From Micromussa lordhowensis (taxonomy: Eukaryota > Cnidaria > Anthozoa > Scleractinia > Lobophylliidae): DNA of 64,000 nucleotides. The stretch spans positions 20,983,812 through 21,047,811 of the forward strand of contig OZ026608.1 in NCBI GenBank assembly GCA_964020085.1, given 5' to 3'. A program made the position numbers and the translations under genes. Shown here in pieces: positions 12,501 through 22,189 of the stretch (positions within the stretch are counted from its first letter, which is position 1; each line of letters opens with the position of its first letter). Under the pieces are notes generated by a model, which was not told where the DNA came from, made no database searches, and worked only from the letters and a program-made list of their open reading frames with translations.

Positions 12501-15500
12501 TTCAGCCTCAGCCCCAAAATTAGACGTTCTTATATATAAATCGATAAAAAAAAACAGAGCAAAACAAAAAAACCCAGTGTAATGTATAATTTCAGTTCAA
12601 AATATGTGTGGCGCCAGCTGCCTGGGGGTTCAGATTCCTTTGCTGTTGTTTGTTTGCTTGTAATGAAGTTTATTTAACTAGAATTATAATTCGGAGACAT
12701 ATAATAAAAGGTTTGGCATTATGTTCGAAGAGTTTGTTGTATCTACCTTGACATAACGTGCGGTAGAATAACTCTGGTTGCAAATGGTTACGTAAACAGC
12801 GGCAATGATAAACTTTCAGTTGGATTGTTTGCATCCTCATTGTTTCTGCGGAACTGAATCGTTCTTCCCTTGGGGCTTCTTTTTTACTGTAAAGAAAATG
12901 ATGAAACCAAGCGAATATTTTGTAACCTGAACTTTTAATTTTGTTTACATGTAAACCTGAGAATACAATTGAATAGCAGAACTTTCGTTCGCTGTATTTC
13001 ATCAGGAGTGCATGGTATTTGTTTAGATATGAATTTTTAACTTCAGTGAACGTCTTTCTCAACGTACCCGCAAATTATATGGCACTCAGTAAAATAGTAA
13101 CGTTGACCATCTCCAGAGAATGAAAATAGTCCTCACCACAACACTGGGTTTTACTTTTTTGCGACTAAGCCAAAACGACGAACAATGTGTCAATCAAGCT
13201 CAGCAAAAATTCACCGCGTGAATATCTAAAATATTTTTCACTTCCCAGTAAAAAGTTTACTCATCTACTCAGGGCAGTAGTAAAATAGTAATTTTGACCC
13301 TCTCCAGAGAATGAAAATAGTCATCAACACAACACTGGTCTTAACTTCTTTTGTGACGAAACGACGAAAAATGTGTCACTCAAACTCAGCAAAAATTCAC
13401 TTCTTAGTAAAAAGTTTTCTTAGTAAAATGTTTACTCCTCAGTTACAACAGTACACAACAAAGCCAGGGCGACAGACAAGTGTTCATTCATTTATCATAT
13501 TAACTGCATCCACAAGGAGCGCGAGCCCCGATGACTGGTTTTCCTCGCAAACTTCGCCGCTGTTCTCAGGAAAATTCGTTGGTATCTTCTCTTCTCCCTG
13601 AAGCATGTTAAGCCAACTCACACCTGGTTCTTCATACTGCGTATGCATTTCTGCCCACTGGTTCTTGAGGCTTTCTTTAATCGCCAGATTTAACATGAAG
13701 TCATCTTGCTGCTTATAAAACGCATCAACTGTATGCTTTTTCTGAGGAAGACCAACGACAGAACTTTGGCTGGAGTAAGGTGTAGGGCTTGGTGTACTTT
13801 GATTGAGACAGGGCGAAGAGATTGATGAACTTGCTGTGCTCGTAGCAGAAGGCCAGCGAACTCCCCTCTCTTGCCATAGACGTTTGTAAGGGTTTCTTAC
13901 CGAGGTAGACATCCTCGACGGTTCAGAGGTCTCCGTGTCGAGATCCTCTGAAAGAAGGTGAAGGAGATCAGATGACTCTGGAACTTTGCCCTTGCAAATC
14001 TTTTCCAGCCTCTTGGAATCACGGTTAATGGCATGCCAGTTTTCGACAGTTCTTCCGTCTGTTGTAGTACTTAGATATTTCTCAGGACAGCTCTCAATTA
14101 ATGAAGCTCGCATTTTGTAGGAAAAGCGATTCTGAACTGAGGATGCAGTTGCAGCCTTTGCTGTTAGTTCTTCTTCTAATTGTTCTAGCTTTTTTTCCTC
14201 GCTTTTCAGCTGCCGCTTTATACTGGCCATTTCCTTCTTCTCATCTGGATGTTTGTCCAGGAGGTTGCAATACTCCACCGACAGGCATTGGCCAAATTCA
14301 CAGTTCAACCTATTGTGACCCTCCATATGGCAGTTTCTGCACACAGGCTTGCGGGAACTCCCGGTTGATGTCGAAGAACCGGCAGTCAGTATGGACTCTT
14401 TTCCCACCAAATTCGATCGTAATTGGGATACTCGTCGTCTTTGGTTGTCTACTGCTTTTCTTTTTTCTTGTAAGAACACCTGCAGAGGAGACCTGTATTT
14501 TGTCGTTTCGGCCGTTGCGCTTTGTTCCTTGAAGTGCAGCTGTTTTCGCGGCGCTGGTGAAACACATCGTCGCTTTGCCGGCTCCTTCGCGATCGTCCTC
14601 TCAGTTCTAACATGTACAACCTGAACTGGAGTGGCAGTAGCATGCACTCTAACTGATAGTCTATACAAGTCCTCGGAGTTGTCCACTGGCCGTAAACACC
14701 TGCAAGCGTCGATAAGATCTTCGTCGCAGCTCAAGTTAACAAACGTGTCTTCGTCGCCAGCTCTGTATTGAATGCGGACATCTCTTGGAGTTTTTCCTTC
14801 CAAAAATGCGCCTATGGTTTTTAACACTTCACTGGCGAATTCCTGATAAGTAATTAGTTCAAACCTTTCTTTTTTCATTCGATGCATTTTGCATCTTTCG
14901 AAGTTGTCTCCGTAAAAGATCTTAAATTGTGCAAAGGACATCTTTCCTTCCTCTGGACTTTGACAAAGGCGGGAAAAAGATGAGACCGGCAGTCCACATT
15001 AGCGGTCGCGGGAACAACCAAAATGGCATCACGTGATCAGTGTTTTGCAAACCGCAGCGCCGGAAAAATGTTATCATGTGACCAGAATTTTTGAACCGCG
15101 GACTAAAACCAACGGTCCGTGAAGCGGGCTGAAAAAAGCGCTTGTCCACGGACGTCTGAAATGGATAGTAACTTTACACAAAACCTACCCCCTTAGCTCT
15201 CCACCCCCTCCCCACCACCATCCTCCCCACCCCGCACTCCTCTACCTCAGAACTGTTTTTTTTTCTTTTATACAAGACTAAACTTGACTGTGGATACATT
15301 TGTATTATTTCCATTTTACAGCTTGGATCAGCGTATTCTGTTTATACAGGCTATCACTCCTATAAGCTTCTTTCTGATTATGAGAAGGAAGAACATGATG
15401 ACCCAACAAGCCTTCCTGTGGATGAAAAATATTTTAAGAGTATGTTTACACGTGTATTTTTTCTTGCCTTATATTGCATTTATTATTAAATCATGTTCAG

Positions 15501-18500
15501 CTTAATGGACAAGTAGCTGGATAAGGTAGCATTTTTTATGTTCCTGATCCTTAAGGTGGCTCCATAGGGTAATCATTTATCACGTTTCACGCGCTACTGT
15601 TATGTTTTGACTGCTGTTTTATCTGCATTCGTTTTTACACCCAGTCCTCTCAAACTTATCAAATCTAACAAGCAATGATGAAATGCTATAATCTCTGTTA
15701 AAATTTTGCCTGTTAGTCTAGTATTATAAATTTAACAAATTGACGTCAGTTTTTCATGCGTCTGTCCTGTTATTGATCATAAATTTCGTCATCACATTGT
15801 CAAAGTAGCTGTGGATCCACAAGGCGATAGCCGAGTGGATCCGCAGACTACTTTGACAATGTGATGACGAAATTCATTGTCAATAACAGGACAGACTCAT
15901 TAAAAACTGACGTCAATTTGTTTTTTACGATAACAAATGGTCCAATTGCCCGCTCTCGCTCGCTGACGCGTTGATTTCAAATTCATGTGTCTGTCCGCAT
16001 ATTGACGATAAAAATTAGCCAATGAGCGCGCAAGAATTTCTGCAGTTATCGTAAAAATCCAATTATATGCATTTTTTACCACTTTTATGTCTTTATTTGT
16101 GATTTTCTTGAATTTTCTTCAGTGAAATCTTCCAAAATTCTCACAATTCGTCAAATCCTGTGAGATGGGAATTTTAAACACAAATAAAGTAGGGGTTGTA
16201 AAGTCAGTTTACAAATGTCTTTTACTGCTTCTGAAAAACTGGTCAGATAGATTTCCCTGAAGAATGAGTGCCAGCTATAGTAAAGTATTTATTACCAGTC
16301 TGCCAAATTGTACGGAATTGTACAGAATTTCACCAAAGGAAACATGAGAAAATTGACTTTTATGATGTGTTGACATCATAAAATATTGAAAGACACTGAC
16401 ATTCTCCTTTGAGTGCTAGAGGTTACTTTTAGAAGCTTTTATTCCTAACATGAATGCAATCATAAAACTATAGGGAGCCACTTTAATTAGGGGATCATTT
16501 TTTCCCCTGTTGGCATCATGTTCCCACTGTGTTCCTTAGACAGGATAGCTACAGTGTAAATTGTATCAGCTAAATGCCCAGCTGAATGAAAAGCAAATCC
16601 TATGCTTGAAGCTTAACTTCCAATGTTTCAGAAACAAAGTAAAGCTAGTTTTTGTTTTTCCCTTGGTCAGGGTGCTATTGTTTGGGCTTGTTCCTTAAGT
16701 GGGGTATCGTTCAATTTGCATTTACTTCACCCTTAACTTAAACAGGGTCAGCATTAAGACCCTTTGTGGCAAACACCTATTCAAAATTGAAGCGAGTAAC
16801 CCTAGCTCCCCCCGCAATAACACAATATTAAAGGAGCAATTACCAACTGAGTTGTTTTGTTTTCTTCTAAGTTGTCATCCACTTGAGTTATGCTGCCATT
16901 GCGTTTGCGGCAATCTCGCTGTTGGTAAATTTTTCACTGCTGGTATCCTATGGCATGGTAAGTGACCACAATAACAACAACAACAACAACATTTATTTAT
17001 ACCAGAAAAAAACAGAAAAAAAATACATAGATTTGAAACATACAAATATGGTAAGCTGCCTATAACATCCATATGGCTAAAAAATTAAGCAGCTATCTAT
17101 AAGATACAATTAACTAAATTAGGGTCATGTGTATTAAATATAAAGTAATAGCAACTTAATAAATAGAAATATAGATAAATATATGCAACAAAGTTAAAAG
17201 CTAATATTACAACAGGGCAAGGAAAAGGAAAAAAAAATAATAAAACTAATGCATTACGAAAAGCAATAATGATATTTACATCACCAAGAGTAAAGAGACA
17301 AGCAATAGTAAAACTGTTACCGGTAACAATGTAATATAGTGTTAAATGTAGAGAAGAAAAATAAGTAAGCTTAAGTGCATATTATGGAGACAGTTTTCAC
17401 ACATTATCCAAACAGGAGAATTGGAGTAACTGTGTCACAGAGTTGAGCCAAATTAAGACATAAGAAAATGGTCACTAAATTGATTGAGATACAATAGGAT
17501 AACCAACTTAAACAGTGAAGAAATATTTCAGTAACACTAGTTACAGATATAAAAGGAATTTAAGATTAAAATTATGGCAACATTGTTTTCTGAAAAACTG
17601 TTAGGCTGAATAATTTTTAAAGTTGATCTTGTTTCTTTGTCACCTTTAATTATTATGCAGGACTGGTAGACATATTTGTTTGTAATGGAGCTATGGTTTC
17701 ATAATGTAGATCCATAGAAGTGATTTCTATGCTAACATTAAGTTTCATAGCAAGTATTAGGCAAACAGTGAAAAAAAGACTAAATGTGACAGTCCCTTTA
17801 AGTGAACTATCAATACAAGGGATATACATTGTACACCAAGTTCGTTGAAGTAAATTTTTAAAAAGTAATTCTGGCCATGGATAACTGTAATAGAGTTATT
17901 TTGTGTAGGAATTATATATTTTTAAGAAATTCAGAGACCCCTTGGTTTTCCAAACATCCAGCTAAAACACTCTATTAGCACATACATGTATACACTTTAT
18001 TCCCATGTCTGTCTGCCTACTCTATCTCTTGGGCTCTGTAGCAGTGTTTTTTTTTTATGTGACCATACTGTTCATTTATTTTTATTCCTTCGTTTCAGGT
18101 CTTTGTGTATTATTAATTATTTTCGACTTGTTTTTGTCTGTGTTTTGCAGAGGAACAGATTTTTGGCCTATCCTTGGGTGTTGTGGAGTCTCTTTGAACT
18201 TCTGTACACTTTGGGAGCAACCATTTTTCTCATTGCTGTCTGGCATGGAGTGAGTTTTATCTTGAACTGTTACTCACTGTTAGTAAATTTTTGAATAAAA
18301 AGCACCTTCAGTTCACTCAAGTATGAAAGAACTTAAAGGAACTGCATCACAGTTTCTGCATCTTGAAAGCCTTGGTTTATATTTCTCAAGCATGTAATTT
18401 GTAATTTGTATTTATCCTCTCCAACCTTAACCATCCTTGTTCCTTGATGGTTTAGTATTATCTCTTTGGTGTTTTTCTATCTTAGTAAACTCTTATTTTC

Positions 18501-20018
18501 AGGCCTCCTTGAATTTAAAGTGGTACTATGACTAAAATTGCATCTTTCCTATCTAAACATCTACAGGTGTATAGACAAGTAGTCTGTATGAAAATTTGAA
18601 ATTTGATCATAGTGCCACTTTAAAGGTAATTTTGTAGATGGCCAAAATAACTCAAAATACTGTCACTGCAAGCTCCATTGACTAAATTTTTGTTATTCCT
18701 AGTTTGCCTATTTCTTCATTGGAACAGTCCTTGGATGGGTCCTGTCCGTAAGTTGTGATCTATATACTTTAAACTGATCATTACTAAAGACTTAAGTGTG
18801 TTTGCATTTCCGAAGCATATAAAACGTTACCTCGTGTCAGAACAAAGCAGAACCAATTTTCCACAGAAGTATTTTAAAGTCTGTAAATTCGTAAGTCATT
18901 TATTTACTATTTCTGTAATTTTTTATTTATTTTTTTACTCCTTTAATTATTGTTGTCAGTAATTCGTATCTTTAATCATCTGCTTTCTCTTCATAACATA
19001 AATTGTGCGGGGAGCTAACTAGAAAACCTAACAGTTCACTTAGCTCCCCAGCTCGCAACCTACTAATCAACTACATGTAAAATAAAAACATCTTCTGAAA
19101 CTGTATCTAGAATATAAAACCACATGTCAAAATCAATATGCGCTAAATAAAACATTATTATTATTATTGTGTGATATTTTTGAACTAAGGGGAAGGATTT
19201 TATAAAGTTTGTATGTTCCACGCTGTATGTGATTTTTTAATTGTTTACTGCTTTTTATTTAGATCTATTTCATCATCGTGGTTTTCTCATACATTGAGGC
19301 TCTTCGTGAAGACCCTTCAGGAGGGTTAGCTGGGTTTCCATCAGATACCATGGTAACCATCATGATTTAAAATAATTTTCCTGTTATAATTTATCCAGTG
19401 CCAAATATGGACTTCATAGACTTAATCACTTGCTATAAGGGGGCCACTATAAAGGGGCATCTTTAGGGTAGGGTAGCTATGTAAGGCATATGTTATTTTT
19501 GGTAATTATTTTGCTGCAAAATATATATTAATGTCAAATTTTGTTAGATGATTGCCACTAAAATATTCTTGGCTGCAAACAAGTCATTGGATTATACAGT
19601 GTAAAGTACTTAGTATTGCATTCTAGTCCAGCCTAGTTAAATCTAGGCTTGTTAGTCTAGTATGGGCTTGAACTGTGTAGTCTCTTCTAGTCTATTCTAG
19701 CTTATTCTATTCTGGGCTGGTCTAGTCAAGCCTAATCTGGTCTCGTTTAGTTAAATAGTCCAGTTTATTCTGGTCTTGTCTTGATTTGCCTGGTCTGGTC
19801 TGTTCTAGTCTAGTCTAGTCTAGCTTAGTCCAGTCTAGTCTAATCTAGTCTAGTTTAGTCTAGTCTAATCTAGTCTAGTCTTACCTAATCTCCTAGTCTA
19901 GTCAGATCTAGTATAGTCTAATCTTTTCTGGTCTAGTCTGGTTTTTATCTTCTCTTATTATTCTTTTTGTTACTCGCAGGTCCGTGTTGGTGGTCCTGCT
20001 TATGCCAAGTTTCCATGA
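3522..20018 (+). CDS. Gene A: four-transmembrane LAPTM4/Mtp-like protein, 7 exons
   Basis: Exons: 3522-3599, 15322-15439, 16872-16957, 18151-18249, 18703-18747, 19263-19352, 19980-20018. All introns are GT-AG, phases agree, and the sum encodes 184 residues. The N terminus MAIIVRTCCCGCDLRTG is cysteine-rich and leads into TM1. Further hydrophobic segments lie in exon 3, exon 4 and exons 5-6, giving four spans. The last exon ends GGPAYAKFP. Four spans, a CCxC N terminus and a short tail with a proline-tyrosine motif resemble lysosomal LAPTM4/Mtp proteins, which bind NEDD4-type ligases through PY motifs. That identity is inference from architecture. Intron 1 is 11.7 kb because it contains the transposon at 4649-15168. 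Exon sizes match genes B and C apart from exons 2, 6 and 7. The exon 1 ATG is chosen because all three paralogs begin there. Confidence 0.82.
4649..4822 (+). repeat. Left terminal inverted repeat of outer element
   Basis: About 174 bases matching the reverse complement of 14999-15168 with scattered substitutions, including shared blocks GACGTCCGTGGACAAGCGCT, GCGGTTTGCAAAACACTGAT and ATGCCATTTTGGTTGTTC. The first in-frame ATG of the transposase (4789) lies inside it. Confidence 0.85.
6030..6440. repeat. 33-bp tandem repeat, left subterminal zone of inner element
   Basis: About 12 units of 33 bases. Each unit has GGGATTATATTGG followed by its near-complement CCAATATAACCCC, so it is an imperfect palindrome, and then a short AAGAAT spacer. 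Variants replace the centre with ATGTTGTCCCAGCAT. Because the period is a multiple of three, long frames stay open on both strands; these are not genes. Confidence 0.85.
6481..7105. other. Degenerate copies of the 3' exon of the inner-element gene
   Basis: Two segments (about 6615-6770 and 6915-7050) repeat sequence also found in the last exon of the minus-strand gene (about 7135-7275). Shared blocks include TTTTCCTTGTGAACTTTCA, CATCATCTCTTTGAAG and CAGCTGACTTGCAG. They lack a sustained open frame and look like decayed partial duplications. Confidence 0.6.
7106..10281 (-). CDS. Inner-element protein of unknown function, 5 exons, 397 residues
   Basis: Exons on the minus strand: 10281-10149, 9599-9362, 8935-8716, 8163-8038, 7582-7106. 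Donors and acceptors are canonical and the total is exactly 398 codons with stop. The N terminus is MSDSSCSASANGKRD. Exon 2 encodes a stretch around VVADLLKKDADAGIYRNLGL. Exon 3 is basic at both ends (KRKRVGILATEHWKGDY and QRRYKKRNNS). The C-terminal exon starts with a serine/aspartate-rich part (DADSISESGESL) and then has a helical-looking region with LTREEVITILKSKF. I recognise no family. As the main protein of a CACTA-like element with repetitive ends it might be a repeat-binding accessory factor comparable in role to plant TNPA; that is only a guess from position. A 5' alternative acceptor at 7686 exists because of a local duplication and would end early. Confidence 0.62.
7495..7710. repeat. 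Tandem duplication of about 105 bp covering an exon start
   Basis: The block with CACTATCGCTAACRGA, GACAAGGATTCCCCACTTTC and GAGTCAGCATCC occurs twice, at about 7500-7604 and 7605-7710. Each copy contains an AG acceptor followed by GATGCTGACTC, giving the inner-element gene two possible starts for its last exon. Only the copy nearer 7500 leads into a long frame; the other reads about 31 codons to a stop. Confidence 0.8.
10599..10946 (+). CDS. Inner-element cysteine-rich ORF (CPCxxCRG motif)
   Basis: The frame from ATG 10599 encodes about 115 residues. Near its N terminus it has CGCSERTYRHVHCPCLQCRG followed by a short TDRNTELR segment, a metal-binding-like cluster. A similar CPCxxC cluster is found in the transposase-associated domain of CACTA transposases, which would fit the inner element, but the match rests on memory of the motif and not on an alignment. 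The rest has no recognised domain and no catalytic core. It diverges from the minus-strand gene, with 317 bases between the two starts that may act as a shared promoter. A competing ATG at 10582 in another frame has a better start context but yields a 62-residue product without motifs. Confidence 0.45.
   Translation: MESWSREEISTCGCSERTYRHVHCPCLQCRGSATDRNTELRQGEGPSDVWYGHVQDIDFRNKSVDVYFFIESRRCPNVFVRESRSRGARNTVSWRSVIGVADGHWSGPGMWTKDL
11270..11880. repeat. 42-bp tandem repeat, right subterminal zone of inner element
   Basis: About 14 units with period 42, each containing GGGAATAACTTGGGGAAATG and then TTCCCATATCATTCACAAC. Parts of each unit are self-complementary (GGGAA against TTCCC). Beyond about 11880 the sequence continues as GGGAAA/TTTCCC-rich DNA to the element end. 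The period is a multiple of three, so frames stay open on both strands without being genes. Confidence 0.85.
12080..13483. other. Internal spacer of outer element
   Basis: No coding region is recognised. A block is tandemly duplicated at about 13083-13263 and 13272-13440, sharing CTCCAGAGAATGAAAATAGT and CTCAGCAAAAATTCAC. It lies between the transposase stop and the 3' end of the PB1 gene, which converge on it. Confidence 0.6.
13484..14941 (-). CDS. Transposon-borne PB1 / CCHC zinc-knuckle / UIM-like protein, 485 residues
   Basis: Single uninterrupted frame starting at ATG 14941, just inside the right inverted repeat. Residues 1-100 form a PB1 (Phox/Bem1) domain: basic first strand (FKIFYGDNFERCKMHRMKK) and an acidic OPCA-type motif at about 59-77 (YRAGDEDTFVNLSCDEDL). 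Residues 201-214 form a CCHC zinc knuckle (CRNCHMEGHNRLNC). Residues 232-262 are Lys/Glu/Leu-rich and likely coiled coil. Around 413-430 the DDFMLNLAIKESLK segment fits a ubiquitin-interacting motif (A-x3-S core after acidic residues). Serine-rich linkers occupy the rest. PB1 domains pair head to tail in scaffold proteins such as p62. Here the gene is inside the outer transposon and reads inward from its own inverted repeat, so it is element cargo or an accessory transposition factor. Its function is unknown. Confidence 0.75.
   Translation of the reverse strand: MSFAQFKIFYGDNFERCKMHRMKKERFELITYQEFASEVLKTIGAFLEGKTPRDVRIQYRAGDEDTFVNLSCDEDLIDACRCLRPVDNSEDLYRLSVRVHATATPVQVVHVRTERTIAKEPAKRRCVSPAPRKQLHFKEQSATAETTKYRSPLQVFLQEKRKAVDNQRRRVSQLRSNLVGKESILTAGSSTSTGSSRKPVCRNCHMEGHNRLNCEFGQCLSVEYCNLLDKHPDEKKEMASIKRQLKSEEKKLEQLEEELTAKAATASSVQNRFSYKMRASLIESCPEKYLSTTTDGRTVENWHAINRDSKRLEKICKGKVPESSDLLHLLSEDLDTETSEPSRMSTSVRNPYKRLWQERGVRWPSATSTASSSISSPCLNQSTPSPTPYSSQSSVVGLPQKKHTVDAFYKQQDDFMLNLAIKESLKNQWAEMHTQYEEPGVSWLNMLQGEEKIPTNFPENSGEVCEENQSSGLALLVDAVNMINE
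14999..15168 (-). repeat. Right terminal inverted repeat of outer element
   Basis: Reverse-complement partner of 4649-4822. On the minus strand it also reads CGLQNTDHVMPFWLF, the same peptide as in the left repeat, so both inverted repeats offer the same ATG reading inward. Confidence 0.85.
15735..15921. repeat. Palindromic MITE
   Basis: Two arms of about 85 bases are near-perfect inverted copies (AAATTGACGTCAGTTTTT at the left, AAAAACTGACGTCAATTT at the right), meeting near GTGGATCC. It lies in intron 2 of gene A. Confidence 0.85.
15922..16056. repeat. Short element with TTTTTACGATAAC inverted ends
   Basis: TTTTTTACGATAAC at the left and GTTATCGTAAAAA at the right flank about 105 bases. 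It abuts the palindrome before it. Too short to classify. Confidence 0.5.
16060..16871. other. Remainder of gene A intron 2
   Basis: Intron sequence of ordinary AT content in which I see no gene or clear repeat. Confidence 0.5.
16958..18150. other. Gene A intron 3
   Basis: Starts with a short (AAC)n run at about 16968-16990 and continues AT-rich. No gene or other repeat is recognised. Confidence 0.5.
19622..19945. repeat. TAGTC pentamer minisatellite
   Basis: Long degenerate array of TAGTC/TCTAG units, most regular at about 19800-19880. It lies in the last intron of gene A. Confidence 0.85.
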
Positions 20019-22189
20019 AGTCCTGTATGAAACCAAGAACAGCTGTTATCCAATGGAAGAGCATGCTTTTTGTTTGTTTTTTTCTATGTTATCGTTTAAG
20101 GCTTCAAAAGTATCTTACGGACGACATTTTGTGCACAAGGGCATGTCTCATTAACCCAAGTTGTAAAGGGTATGTACTCAAAACACGTTGTATAACCTGC
20201 ACAGCAGCCAACCGATCTTAAATAGTTATGGGAATGTACACTGTAGAGAAGACCAATTAAAAGCAAATTTGGAAATTTTAGTGCTATACTTTGTGTTCTT
20301 TGAACCGTTTCAGTTGGTTATCTTTCCTCCTCTGGAGAATGCCGGGTATTGGAAACAATTCCCCTACAAGTCACTGTGCCTTGTGTGTAAGCGTTAAGCG
20401 TCCGTTTCAGTCTCCCGCCGTCTGACACACGCCAACAATATTTCATCCTCGTTGGGCGTATTGAATTTTCTTTGCTTTCCTCCCGCCATTTTTGAAACCG
20501 TTGTTTGACTGAACAAAACGCGAGAATATAGTTGCGCAACAGGCCGAACGTCAGCGAGTGAGACGGTTGTAGAATTTTGATGTACTCCTGTGGGCCTTTT
20601 CCTCGACGATTTCGTCCATTCTGAGAAGTAGAGAAGACCCTGGGTATGATCTTGGCGGTGTGATACTGTTGTTTTACTCGAGGAAAAACCTTGGTGTTTA
20701 CTCGGACTTTCGTAGTACTCTCTCCAGCTGGAATGTGTGACATACACGTATTTTGCATGCGAATTAGCTGGAAACGAGCAATCCTCGTAAAATTGATTCC
20801 TCTACCAAGGGGCTTTTTAATAGATCAGTGCTGGGCCCAAGCTAGTCTGTGTTTGTTGCCCCATGACAGACCATCGATGCGAAGTTGAGAACCAGTTCCT
20901 TAACGCTATTAGAAACTCGATGTCGGCATGTTTGACCGCAATTGCAAGGAAGGCACAATTATCTGGAGAACAAAATAGTGAGGGTGTAACGGACAAATCC
21001 GACAGTTGAGGAGAATGCAGATAGCATGCTTGCAACTGCACTTTGCTCAAGTCGGCGCATTTCGCCTTCCTGAACTCCTTTCCAGGGCTCAGTGGAGGAG
21101 AGAGCAACGGGTCTGTTGGCAGCGTGTAGATAGAAATTATAAATATTATATCCGCTTTATGTACCAGCGGTATGTAGCGTCTGCGACAGGTAAGTACTTG
21201 GTGTATCCCTTATCATAGTGTATTTAGAACGTAGCATAGTATATTTATCCTTATTATAGCGTATTAGATACACTATAATATCTGGAAGGGATATATGAAG
21301 TACTTAGGCTGCGACAAAGGCTAAAGGACCTGAGGCGAAGTTTATCCGGGCCAACATCAAGAGGACGACGATAGATATAAAATAGCCTACTCGTGTATAA
21401 GCTGTTGGTTGGTTGGCTTTTTCGGAGAACAATGTACGCAAGTTTTCAGGCGACAGTTTTGCGACGTCTGTCTCTTTTTCTTTCTTTTTTTCACTTTATT
21501 CAGTCCAGATGTAATATTGTCGTTGTGCGTAATGTTCGTGGTGGTCTAATATATGTTTATTGTACAAGTCAAGCTCTAGTGAACAGTGGCCAGAAAAGCA
21601 TTCCAAACAATTCAAAAATACAGCCAATTATTTCGTATTATTTAGCATCAAAGAAACACAAAGCTATGCTGTTCTTCTTAAGAAAGGATTGAGTGCTTTA
21701 AGGTAATGAAAAGCCAGAAAATATCGATGTATGTACATTTATAGCTTTATGACAATTTTTTTTCACTAGTAATCTCGCAATCTGATTGGCTCGCGTCACT
21801 GTGTCACGTAATGCCGCCTTTTTCAGCTCCGCTCTGAACAAAAAACGTTCTTTTGGACGTTGACATTGTGGTAAAAAGAAATCGAAATGTGGTTTAGCGT
21901 TGTCTGTACTCTCATCGACAACGATACGCGTCATCACAGTGGCTGCGCCTCGTGAGTCCGCAACATTTAATTTCAACTCAAGCAAAAAAAACAATGTCAA
22001 GATCGAATATCAATTCGCTGCATTGATGAGCGGCTCCTTGAAATAATGTGACGGTAGCAAAGGTCTTGATTGACAGTACCTTCTTCTTAACTACCGTGCT
22101 GACGCATCTGAAAACGCGGTATTGGTATTCTACGGTTCAAGAGAATTCTTACAGCACGATCAGGCCATCGTTTACAGCGGAAAAAAAAC
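20019..22189. other. Gene A 3' flank and gene B upstream region
   Basis: No coding exon is recognised. The part from about 21010 matches the region upstream of gene C (28195-28320 plus 28795-29615), with shared blocks GAACTCCTTTCCAGGGCTC, GGTCTGTTGGCAGCGT, ATTATATCCGCTT and CAGCGGTATGTAGCGTCTG. This shows that the B and C upstream regions derive from one duplication. The promoter of gene B should lie within the last few hundred bases. Confidence 0.6.

Larger units (their letters stand above)
4649..15168. mobile_element. 10.5-kb IS630/Tc1/mariner-type DNA transposon (outer element)
   Basis: The two ends are inverted copies: CTATCCATYTCAGACGTCCG starts at 4649 on the plus strand and at 15168 on the minus strand, and similarity continues for about 170 bases (4649-4822 against 14999-15168). 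TA lies immediately outside each end (4647-4648 and 15169-15170), the standard target duplication of this superfamily. The element carries a transposase reading inward from the left end and a PB1/zinc-knuckle gene reading inward from the right end. It is interrupted by another transposon at 5885-12035. Without that insert it would be about 4.4 kb. It sits in intron 1 of gene A. Confidence 0.85.

Noticed and set aside
14101..14624. Plus-strand ORFs with hydrophobic stretches and cysteines
   Set aside because: Antisense shadows of the PB1/zinc-knuckle gene, which has clear domains on the minus strand.
14922..15149. 75-residue minus-strand ORF at the right end of the outer element
   Set aside because: It is the inverted repeat read in the transposase-start frame; not a separate gene.
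20318..20758. 146-residue minus-strand ORF
   Set aside because: No domain, no splice context, and an equally long overlapping frame exists; no support for coding.
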